A stretch of 44,992 nt of DNA. It comes from Fidelibacterota bacterium. Lineage in GTDB: Bacteria; Pseudomonadota; Alphaproteobacteria; Rhodospirillales; Rhodospirillaceae. The notes beneath the pieces were generated by a model. It was not told where the DNA came from, searched no databases, and saw nothing but the letters and a program-made list of their open reading frames with translations. The stretch spans positions 1 to 44,992 of the forward strand of contig CANJRX010000017.1 in NCBI GenBank assembly GCA_947476895.1, written 5' to 3'. Within the stretch, counting starts at the first letter, position 1. Each line of letters begins with the position of its first letter. This document shows, piece after piece, positions 34,744-42,239 of the stretch. A program made the position numbers and the translations under genes.

Positions 34744-35546
34744 TTGGGTCCGAAGGCGTAGCTGACGCCGAAGCGGCCGCTCAGCGACGTTTCCTGCAGA
34801 TTGCCGGCGCGTTCACCGCTATTGCCAAGCACACTGCTTCCGTAACGTACGCGATAAGCGTCGCCGTTGACCGAGAAGGTCAAGGCAGGCGTGGCGTGGA
34901 GTTGATACCCAAGGTTCAGCCAGAAACCGAATGCGCCAGGGCTTAAGCCAGTGACGCCTGTCGTACTCGGCGCGGCGGCAACTGTTTCGGTGGTGATGAC
35001 GTCGCCGTTGCTGCGATCAAGCACCGACACCGTGGTTTCACTGTCCAATTGGCGGAAGCGCAGCTTGGCGAAGGAGTAGGCGCCGCCGACGCCGGCATTC
35101 ACGACGTGACGACCGAATTGGTCGAGTGCCGCGGTATAGCCAACACCGAGGGTCGGTGTGTGGGTTGTAAGTTTAAATTTGGTTTGGCTGGAACGACCGG
35201 TCGTCATGGTCGTCGCCGTTTCGGGCCGCGGAACCGGATCGCCTGTCAAAGGCAAGGCCGTCGAGTCAGGGTAATCATCGATGAAGACCGTAGAAGATCT
35301 GGAGTAGTTGCTGGTGGAAGACAGCTTGGCAAAGCGATAACCGGCGAACACCGACCAATTATCCCAGAACGTGCGCCCCAGCGTGACGCGACCCGGCGCT
35401 ACGATTGCTGCGCCAATATCGTGGAAAGAACTTGAGGACGGTGCGGTGCCCCAGGACTTCACGATCCCGAAAGTCATCGCCAGGGTATCGAAGGGTTTCA
35501 AAGATCCATGGAAGGCTTTGGCGACGACCAAGCAAAAACTAACCAT
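34740..35546 (-). CDS. Outer-membrane beta-barrel-type protein, N-terminus unclear
   Basis: The sequence alternates like beta-strands and has barrel-like stretches such as TFWDNWSVFAGYRFAKL and GFWLNLGYQLHATPALTFSVNG, ending LSGRFGVSYAFGPN. Its C-terminal Phe is three residues from the end, so the usual terminal aromatic is off position. No signal peptide can be found in the possible starts (35603, 35546), so the gene may have lost its 5' end or be a remnant. Its stop overlaps the ChrA-like gene by four bases. No family was recognised. Confidence 0.5.
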   Translation of the reverse strand: MVSFCLVVAKAFHGSLKPFDTLAMTFGIVKSWGTAPSSSSFHDIGAAIVAPGRVTLGRTFWDNWSVFAGYRFAKLSSTSNYSRSSTVFIDDYPDSTALPLTGDPVPRPETATTMTTGRSSQTKFKLTTHTPTLGVGYTAALDQFGRHVVNAGVGGAYSFAKLRFRQLDSETTVSVLDRSNGDVITTETVAAAPSTTGVTGLSPGAFGFWLNLGYQLHATPALTFSVNGDAYRVRYGSSVLGNSGERAGNLQETSLSGRFGVSYAFGPN

Positions 35547-35594
35547 CAAGATTATCGAGGCGCTTTCGGGCCGCGCGTAACACCAAACGCAAAC

Positions 35595-35618
35595 GGGGAC
35601 CACCTGATGGTGATCCCC
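35595..35618 (-). terminator. Hairpin downstream of the 45-aa gene
   Basis: GGGGACCACC and GGTGATCCCC pair with one mismatch around a 4-base loop. On the minus strand it follows the stop of the 45-aa gene by 28 bases and is followed by a T-rich stretch. It fits a factor-independent terminator. Confidence 0.5.
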
Positions 35619-35646
35619 ATTATGAGCGGCTTTTCAGCTGCTAGAA

Positions 35647-35784
35647 TTAATCGAGGTAAACTTCTTTACTCACGATCGTACGCGTTTTGCGCGCGCGCAA
35701 TTCACGGTAAGCGGCCCATACGACCACAGCCAGAGCGACGATAAGCCCGGTGTCGATAAGCGGCGAATAATCGAGATAGTTCAT
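35647..35784 (-). CDS. Small membrane protein (45 aa)
   Basis: This short gene encodes one membrane helix (about residues 12-26, GLIVALAVVVWAAY) followed by a basic stretch (RELRARKTRTIVSK). GGAAG about seven bases before the ATG supports translation. A hairpin terminator follows the stop. No family is recognised, though single-helix proteins of this size are common envelope or respiratory accessory proteins. Confidence 0.6.
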   Translation of the reverse strand: MNYLDYSPLIDTGLIVALAVVVWAAYRELRARKTRTIVSKEVYLD

Positions 35785-35954
35785 AGCATCTTCCAATTAT
35801 GTTCTCCGTATCCCCTGACTTAACGTGCCACGCCAGTCGAGCCGGGTTACAATTGGAAACGCTGTAATTTTCCCGCGGTTGCATATTCAGTGCATTTTAT
35901 TTGCATGAGACTGTTAATGTACGCGCCAAAGTTGTAAGGTTTGCGAATAAGTAC

Positions 35955-36659
35955 ATGTGCGCGCGCTATAAACTTACGACGCCGACGGGCGTCATCATCA
36001 AGGATTTCGGGATCCGTAAAGGCCGCCCGAACTTACGGGCGCGCTATAACATCGCACCAAGTCAAATGGCGCCGGTTGTGCGTATCGGACAAGAGGGACG
36101 CGAATTGTCGCTTTTGCGTTGGGGCCTTGTGCCGTCATGGTCCAAAGATTCCAGATTTGCTGCCAGCACCATCAATGCCCGCGCTGAAACCGTGGCCGAC
36201 AAGCCGGCGTTTCGCGATGCCTTCAAAGCGCGCCGCTGTCTCGTGATTGCCGACGGTTTCTATGAGTGGAGAACGGAAGCGGGCGATGTCAAACAACCCA
36301 TACTCTTTTCGCGAAAAGACGCAAAGCTCATGGCTTTCGCCGGATTATGGGAGCGGTGGGAAAAGGGGACCGAGGTCGTTGAATCCTTCACCATCATCGT
36401 TACGGCCGCAAACGAGTTGATTAGCGCTGTGCACGACCGTATGCCCGTGATTATTGCGCCGGGGTATTTTGATGCCTGGCTCGATACCGATAGCCACACC
36501 ACAGCCAACGTTATGCCGTTGCTGCGGCCTTACCCCGCCGACCACATGAATGCCGTGCCCGTGAGCCGTAAGCTCAACAGTGTTAAGAACGAGGGGCCTG
36601 AGCTGATGGTAGAAGACGAAGCGCCTCTCGATCTGTTTACTTTAAAGCAGGCGCGATGA
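35955..36659 (+). CDS. SRAP-domain abasic-site protein (YedK/HMCES type)
   Basis: SRAP proteins form a covalent bond with abasic sites in single-stranded DNA through an N-terminal Cys. The start at ATG 35955 gives MCARY, which puts Cys2 at the N-terminus after Met removal; the longer frame from 35901 would hide it and is rejected. The other signatures are present: YNIAPSQ, NARAET, GFYEW and the catalytic His in HDRMPVII. The 234-aa length is normal. Its stop overlaps the next gene's ATG (ATGA at 36656-36659). Confidence 0.95.
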   Translation: MCARYKLTTPTGVIIKDFGIRKGRPNLRARYNIAPSQMAPVVRIGQEGRELSLLRWGLVPSWSKDSRFAASTINARAETVADKPAFRDAFKARRCLVIADGFYEWRTEAGDVKQPILFSRKDAKLMAFAGLWERWEKGTEVVESFTIIVTAANELISAVHDRMPVIIAPGYFDAWLDTDSHTTANVMPLLRPYPADHMNAVPVSRKLNSVKNEGPELMVEDEAPLDLFTLKQAR

Positions 36660-37579
36660 ACCCTTCTCATCCACAGCGTCCGTTACCTTTAAAGACTCTT
36701 GTTGGATTGAACGAGCGCTTGAAGGTGGTCGATATCGGCGCGAGTCCGATGGACGGACAAGATCCGCCGTACTTAAATCTACTGCGCGCGGGCGACATCG
36801 ACCTTGTGGGCTTTGAAGCCCATGGTCCCAGCTTGGCAGAGCTCAACAGCAAGAAGGGTCCGCACGAGACCTATCTGCCTTTGGCCGTGGGCGACGGCCG
36901 GCGTCACACCTTAAATATATGCCGGGCGACGGGATTGTCCTCTGTGCTCGAACCCAGCCAGCCTTACATGAAGCTGTTCCACTTCTTTCCTGTGTGGGCG
37001 AGAGTGCTGGAGCAACTCGAAGTCGATACCGTACGTCTCGACGACGTTCCCGAAACCACAAACGTGGACTACATCAAAATCGACATCCAAGGCGGCGAGC
37101 TCATGGCCTTCAAGGGTGGCGCAGGGCGGCTGAAGGATGTGTCGGTTATCGATACAGAAGTCTCGTTCTTGCCGATGTACGTGGGGCAGCCGTTGTTTTC
37201 GGAAGTCGAGCAATTCCTGCGGGCGCAAGGCTTCATGTTTCACCGCTTCAATCCTGTGGTGAGCCGTTATCTCGCGCCGTTTCTGCTTAATAACGAAATC
37301 TACGGCGGCATGAGCCAGGTCATGCAAGCCGATGCAGTTTTCGTGCGCGACTTTACGCGCCTCGATCTGTTCACGGTCCGGCAGCTCGTCGTCACAGCGA
37401 CGATCTTGCACGACTGTTATCAGTCCTTCGATGCGGTGTTATACCTGCTCACCGAGCTAGGCCGCCGCCAACAGTCCGACGTCGCCAATGCCTATGTCGC
37501 GGCCTTGCAGCCGTATTTCCCCGGGCAGACTGTTTGGGCCTGGCATGGACCCGTGAAAGCACCGCCCGCAAATGCCTAG
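36656..37579 (+). CDS. FkbM-type methyltransferase
   Basis: The 307-aa protein has an S-adenosylmethionine-binding start (LKVVDIGASPMDG) and the family signature YIKIDIQGGELMAFKGG, which places it in the Methyltransf_21/FkbM group. These enzymes methylate hydroxyls in sugars or polyketides. No signal peptide is visible. It overlaps the SRAP gene before it by four bases and the amidohydrolase gene after it by eight, so the three form one translation unit. The substrate is unknown. Confidence 0.85.
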   Translation: MNPSHPQRPLPLKTLVGLNERLKVVDIGASPMDGQDPPYLNLLRAGDIDLVGFEAHGPSLAELNSKKGPHETYLPLAVGDGRRHTLNICRATGLSSVLEPSQPYMKLFHFFPVWARVLEQLEVDTVRLDDVPETTNVDYIKIDIQGGELMAFKGGAGRLKDVSVIDTEVSFLPMYVGQPLFSEVEQFLRAQGFMFHRFNPVVSRYLAPFLLNNEIYGGMSQVMQADAVFVRDFTRLDLFTVRQLVVTATILHDCYQSFDAVLYLLTELGRRQQSDVANAYVAALQPYFPGQTVWAWHGPVKAPPANA

Positions 37580-38336
37580 TTTGTTATCTCGTGATGATCC
37601 GGCGACGTGGCGTGTGTTGCATGAAAATGGACAATCGCCGTTTCTGTTGTTGTGCGATCACGCCGGCAATCAACTTCCGAAACGTTTGGGGTCGCTTGGG
37701 CTGCCTGACCACGAGCTAAAACGGCACATCGCCTGGGACATTGGTGTGGCCGGCACAGCGCGATTCATGGCCGAAACGCTCGATGCCTTTACGATCCTTC
37801 AGACCTATTCGCGGCTGGTCATCGACTGCAACCGCCCGTCCGTGGCGGAGGATTCCATCACCCTTCTCAGCGAGCACACGGTTATCCCGGGCAACCAGTC
37901 GCTTTCCCAGGCGGAGCGGGAAGCGCGGGTTGATGAGATTTTTGTGCCGTATCACGCGCGCATCAAGTTCGAGATCGACCGGCGCGAGGCGGCGCAGATG
38001 CCCATGGTGTTGATTGCGCTGCATAGTTTCACGCCGGTTTACAAAGGCGTGAGCCGGCCGTGGCATATCGGCATGCTCTACAATCGGGACAATCGCGTGG
38101 CGAAACCAATGATGGAGCATCTTCGCAAAGATGGTGATCTCGTCGTGGGGGACAATGAACCCTATTCCGTGAGCGATGAAAGCGACTACACTGTTCCCGT
38201 GCACGGCGAGCGTCGAGGACTACTCCATGTAGAAATCGAGGTCCGCCAGGACCTGATTGCCGATGAGGCCGGCCAAAAGCTCTGGGCCGACCGCCTCTGC
38301 CATACACTTAAATGTGTCTGGGCAGACCTCGCCTAA
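37572..38336 (+). CDS. N-formylglutamate amidohydrolase family protein
   Basis: The 254-aa protein shows the family landmarks LLCDHAGNQLP near the start, YSRLVIDCNRP, and a late VEIEVRQDLI. Its His and Glu/Asp positions fit the metal site of the N-formylglutamate amidohydrolase family, which in histidine degradation releases formate and glutamate. No other hut genes are in the window, so the substrate may differ. It overlaps the FkbM-like gene by eight bases. Confidence 0.9.
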   Translation: MPSLLSRDDPATWRVLHENGQSPFLLLCDHAGNQLPKRLGSLGLPDHELKRHIAWDIGVAGTARFMAETLDAFTILQTYSRLVIDCNRPSVAEDSITLLSEHTVIPGNQSLSQAEREARVDEIFVPYHARIKFEIDRREAAQMPMVLIALHSFTPVYKGVSRPWHIGMLYNRDNRVAKPMMEHLRKDGDLVVGDNEPYSVSDESDYTVPVHGERRGLLHVEIEVRQDLIADEAGQKLWADRLCHTLKCVWADLA

Positions 38337-38485
38337 GTCTTTCCCGGCGTTCGGGAACTTTTCTTGCGTTCGTAGGTTCATTCTAAGTGACTGCTCGAGG
38401 CATAGCTTCGACGGTCGGGGACCTCATTCTATCTCCCGGATGCTCGCGTGGATTGTACACCCCAAGGCCCAAAGGAAAGTTTGTT

Positions 38486-39316
38486 ATGGAAATTCGGGTA
38501 GGCTACGAGCTGATTTACGATTGTCCGCAACCGACGCCGATGATTTTGATGCTGAGTGTGCATTCGTCGCGAGCCTACGACATCATCGTTCCCGATCGCA
38601 TGACGACCACTCCGGATGTCCCCATCGCGATGTACCGCGATTCGTTTGGAAATAAATGCACGCGTATCGTCGCGCCGGCCGGGCAAATCAAAATTAGCGC
38701 CACCGGTATCGTGAAGGACAGCGGGCAGACCGACGTCGTCGCCCCGAACGCGCGCCAAGTCCCGGTCCAGAATTTACCTGAGGACGTCTTGGTCTATCTG
38801 TTGGGCAGCCGGTATTGCGAAACCGATCACCTGATGCAAACGGCTTGGTATCTCTTCGGCCACCTTCAGCCGGGTTGGGGTATGGTCCAGGCCATATGCG
38901 ACTTTGTGAATAACCATATTAGATTCGATTACCAGCTGGCGCGCTGCACGCGCTCGGCTTGGGACGCGTATAATGAACGTGTGGGCGTTTGCCGCGACTA
39001 CGCGCATCTCGCGCTCACGCTATGCCGCTGCATGAACATTCCGGCGCGCTATTGCACCGGGTACCTGGGTGATATCGGCGTTCCGGTAAATGGTCCGATG
39101 GATTTCTCGGGCTGGTTCGAAGCCTATCTCGACGGCAAGTGGTACACCTTCGATCCGCGCAACAATATCCCGCGTATCGGCCGTATCCTGATTGCCACGG
39201 GCCGCGATGCGACCGATGTGCCCATCAGCAATACCTTTGGCCCGAATATCTTGGTCAGCTTCAAGGTATGGACGGACGAAATTGTTTCGTCGCAGACCTC
39301 TACGGCAGCGGCCTGA
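38486..39316 (+). CDS. Transglutaminase-like protein
   Basis: The 276-aa protein has an N-terminal beta-rich part and a transglutaminase core. The nucleophile is Cys169 in VGVCRDYAHL and Asp223 is in WYTFDPR. The position where the catalytic His usually stands reads FSGWFEAYL (Ser208), so the classical Cys-His-Asp set is not complete. AAAGGAAAG before ATG 38486 supports this start. No signal peptide is present. It lies 149 bp after the amidohydrolase gene. A protease or amidase role is possible but not shown. Confidence 0.85.
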   Translation: MEIRVGYELIYDCPQPTPMILMLSVHSSRAYDIIVPDRMTTTPDVPIAMYRDSFGNKCTRIVAPAGQIKISATGIVKDSGQTDVVAPNARQVPVQNLPEDVLVYLLGSRYCETDHLMQTAWYLFGHLQPGWGMVQAICDFVNNHIRFDYQLARCTRSAWDAYNERVGVCRDYAHLALTLCRCMNIPARYCTGYLGDIGVPVNGPMDFSGWFEAYLDGKWYTFDPRNNIPRIGRILIATGRDATDVPISNTFGPNILVSFKVWTDEIVSSQTSTAAA

Positions 39317-39320
39317 GTTC

Positions 39321-41255
39321 CTAATTTCCGAAGTTCGTAATCAGGGACAGCCGGAAGGCGCGCCGCTGAACACGGCTTAGGGTCTCGCTGCGGCTCGCAA
39401 TCCATGTGTCTTTATTGAAGACGTTGCCGACCCGTACGCGGATGACCGCCGCGTTTTCGCCAATCTTGAAGTTGTAACGCGCGCCGATATCCAGTGTCGC
39501 GTATTCCGGGGTGTAGAGCCCTGTGCGCGGGTTCAATAACCGTTTGCTCGTGTAGTTGAGCTGACTGTCGATAGACAGCTGCTTTAGGATCGGCAGCTGA
39601 TAGGTGAGATTGATAAGACCCGTAATGCTGGGAATGCCCGCAGCACGGCCAATCAACTCGCCGCTATCGACGAGGGGGCTTTTCCGGTCAGGGTCGAGCA
39701 GCGCCAACCCACCCACCACATTGAAGCCGTTGTCCGTACGCCCAGTGAGCGACAATTCGATTCCGCGGTGGCGCGCTTCTCCGATCAAGCTGTAGACATT
39801 TAGCGCATCGAGCCCAGGTGTCGGTTTTGTGATTTGGAACAGTGATCCAATGAAGGTGACTTGCGACACGATCCGGTAACGCACGCCCAATTCGTACTGT
39901 GTCGCCATCACGGCGGGCAGCACTTCATTGCGGTTGGCGGCGTTGTTGGGTGCTGTGCCAGATTCTTCCAGCCCTCTGACTGTTGTCGCGAAAAATGTCA
40001 GCGTGGACGTGGGCGAATACGACGTGGCGAAATCATAAAGCCAGGGCGACTCAGTGTTGGTGCGTGGGGCTACACCCGGCGGCGTGACTTGTTTTTTGTA
40101 GTGCGTCCGCAAGATACCGCCGCGCACCCAAAACGTTTTCGCGATGGTTGTCTCGTAGCCGATGCCGCCCATGACCTGGCGTGTTAAATCGACGGTGGGA
40201 ATAACCTCCGGCGGCTCCGGGGGTTCGGGTGTTACGGGCGTGCCCATCGCTTGATCAACGGCCCCCAAAGCTGTCGAGACGCCGGGGCGCCCCTGACTGC
40301 GCGATTGACGCCAGCGCAAGGTCCCGAAAACACGCTGAGAATTGGTGATGTAATAGCTGGCTTTGGCTTCCGCGGCCGATGAGCGGGCTTGAGACGTGCG
40401 GCTGCGTACAGCAGTTGCCGTTCCGGTGCCGTCGGCGCCCAATGTCAGCAGCGTAAAATCGCCGCGTTCACGATCAAGATCCGTCACCACAAAAGATGAC
40501 TGCACGACCAATCTATCGGTTGCGGCATAACGAGCAATGAGGCCGCCGGCCAATTGCCACTGCTCGGACTTCGACCAATCGGCGTGATAATTGTTGGGAT
40601 GAGGTTGCGGCGGCGGCAGCACGGTCCCGCTCACATTGACGGCATAGTCACCGGGCTTCACGAAACGATCCGCCGAGAACAAGCCATGCACTTGAAGTTT
40701 CTCGTTTGGCTGCCAGGTCGGCACTAACCCAAAGTGACGCGGGCGACGCTTGACGCTGTCAGAGCCGGTGTCGTTCAGGATATTCACGCCGTAAGAAGCT
40801 CCGATCTTGCCGTCAGCGGTCGCAGCTGACCCGCGCGTCAAAATGGCCTGGCCACCGTAGTCGCGAAGCGCAAACTCAATCTCCTCGCGGCGTCCGGGGG
40901 CGGCGGTGGGCAGGCGGTATTCAACGACACCGGAGGGGGCGGGGAAATCCACACCCAGCGCATTGACGCCGACGCGGATGGTCACGCCGCTGAGGGCAGG
41001 GTCCACGATATTCGCCGAGCGAATGAAATAAGCGCCGTTGAGCCGGTAGTTTCCAGATTCCTGAAGGCTGAAGCCGCGCACTTGCTGTTCATTGTAGAGG
41101 CCGATCTGCTCGGATCCCACTTTCTCACCGAAGGCATCGAGCGCTACGGTCGCGACGTTCGTGGACGACTGGGCCAGTGCCTCAGTCGTGAATAAAATGC
41201 CCGAAACCACAGCAGACTTCAGCACGCGCCGGCGCTGGCGGTCATTGACGTACAT
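39321..41255 (-). CDS. TonB-dependent receptor (siderophore-type group)
   Basis: The protein (644 aa) has a signal peptide (ending TEALAQ), a plug domain with QIGLYNEQQVRGFSLQ and IRVGVNALGVDFPAPSG, and a beta-barrel with an ARYNFKIGENAAVIRVRVGNVF end. The plug pattern matches a known group of putative iron-compound receptors. No clear TonB box is seen. The barrel ends LSLITNFGN, two residues after the usual final Phe. ATG 41255 follows AGGGGG at 11 bases. It converges with the transglutaminase gene, four bases between stops. Confidence 0.85.
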   Translation of the reverse strand: MYVNDRQRRRVLKSAVVSGILFTTEALAQSSTNVATVALDAFGEKVGSEQIGLYNEQQVRGFSLQESGNYRLNGAYFIRSANIVDPALSGVTIRVGVNALGVDFPAPSGVVEYRLPTAAPGRREEIEFALRDYGGQAILTRGSAATADGKIGASYGVNILNDTGSDSVKRRPRHFGLVPTWQPNEKLQVHGLFSADRFVKPGDYAVNVSGTVLPPPQPHPNNYHADWSKSEQWQLAGGLIARYAATDRLVVQSSFVVTDLDRERGDFTLLTLGADGTGTATAVRSRTSQARSSAAEAKASYYITNSQRVFGTLRWRQSRSQGRPGVSTALGAVDQAMGTPVTPEPPEPPEVIPTVDLTRQVMGGIGYETTIAKTFWVRGGILRTHYKKQVTPPGVAPRTNTESPWLYDFATSYSPTSTLTFFATTVRGLEESGTAPNNAANRNEVLPAVMATQYELGVRYRIVSQVTFIGSLFQITKPTPGLDALNVYSLIGEARHRGIELSLTGRTDNGFNVVGGLALLDPDRKSPLVDSGELIGRAAGIPSITGLINLTYQLPILKQLSIDSQLNYTSKRLLNPRTGLYTPEYATLDIGARYNFKIGENAAVIRVRVGNVFNKDTWIASRSETLSRVQRRAFRLSLITNFGN

Positions 41256-41511
41256 CGATTTAAATCCCCCTAGATGTCGCAACCTTCTTCGCGAAGGGGG
41301 GAGGGGAAGTCAATTCACATGCGCTTGGGCGCCCGAGAAGATTTGTAACCGGTCTGTCTTTTGGCAGAAAAAGGCACGGTTTTTGAGGGTCCGGCAAAGG
41401 CCTTTTTTGCGGCTTTTATCTAATTTGACCTATGGCGGACTTTGCCAAACACCGGCAATCATAAGGAATGCCGAAGGCCCGACACGGGGCGGCATACAAA
41501 GGGAGAGACCA

Positions 41512-41985
41512 ATGATACAGGCACATTTACGGAAATTCGCGGCAACTGTTGCGGTGGGATTAGCTGTCATCGTCGGCGGCAGTGCGTTCGCGGCTCAATC
41601 CAATTCGGAATTGGGCACATGGAAGATGGATCCAGCCAAATCCCAGACTAACAATAAGGGCGTCACCAATACCATCGAGGCTGCGGGTGAGGGGGTAAAG
41701 GTTATTGTTGAAGTGCTGCGGACCGACGGCTCCGTAACCAAATATTCTTACGTCGCGAATTTCGACGGTAAGTACAACAAGATCGACGGCCAGTCCGCGA
41801 GCGGCGATGAAGTGGCCGCCATACGCGTGGATGCCCATACGGTTCGCTATGACTTCAAGCGCGCTGGTAAACCTTCCAGCAGCCAGACCATTGTTGTGTC
41901 TGCCGATGGCAAGACCCGCACGCAAACTCTACAAAATTCGGACTCCACTCGTCCGCCAAACGTTCAAGTCTACGATAAGCAGTAA
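41512..41985 (+). CDS. Small secreted protein, paralogue of the one at 10591
   Basis: A 157-aa protein with a signal peptide (VAVGLAVIVGGSAFA) and a beta-rich mature part: LGTWKMDPAKS, DGKYNKIDG, and a C-terminus VQVYDKQ. It resembles the 164-aa secreted protein at 10591 in these landmarks. GGGAGAG before ATG 41512 supports the start; the longer frame from 41161 has no support. It lies between two TonB-dependent receptor genes but is not tightly coupled to either. Function unknown; a small lipocalin-like fold is possible. Confidence 0.75.
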   Translation: MIQAHLRKFAATVAVGLAVIVGGSAFAAQSNSELGTWKMDPAKSQTNNKGVTNTIEAAGEGVKVIVEVLRTDGSVTKYSYVANFDGKYNKIDGQSASGDEVAAIRVDAHTVRYDFKRAGKPSSSQTIVVSADGKTRTQTLQNSDSTRPPNVQVYDKQ

Positions 41986-41995
41986 CGACTAGGGC

Positions 41996-42020
41996 CTCCG
42001 CCGCGTTACGCGCGGCGGAG
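41996..42020 (+). terminator. Strong hairpin after the secreted protein gene
   Basis: CTCCGCCGCG and CGCGGCGGAG form a perfect 10-bp stem with a TTACG loop, 10 bases after the stop at 41985. There is no T-run, but the G+C-rich stem should still end or pause transcription before the next gene. Confidence 0.6.
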
Positions 42021-42239
42021 CTGCTCCTTCACCCAACAGGGTGGTGATCACGCAACAGTGCGTGTTCGTCTAGAAACACCATCTCTCTAAATCACCGCAC
42101 TTTTCCTCACTCCGCTACATGGCACGCGTGTTGCAATGCAGAACGCGGGACCGTGCATGCGTCCGCAATTTGCAGACATCGCACGGTGCGCCGCGTCGGC
42201 GCATCCGCAGTGGGCGTCAATTGAAGTGGTTTGGAAAAA

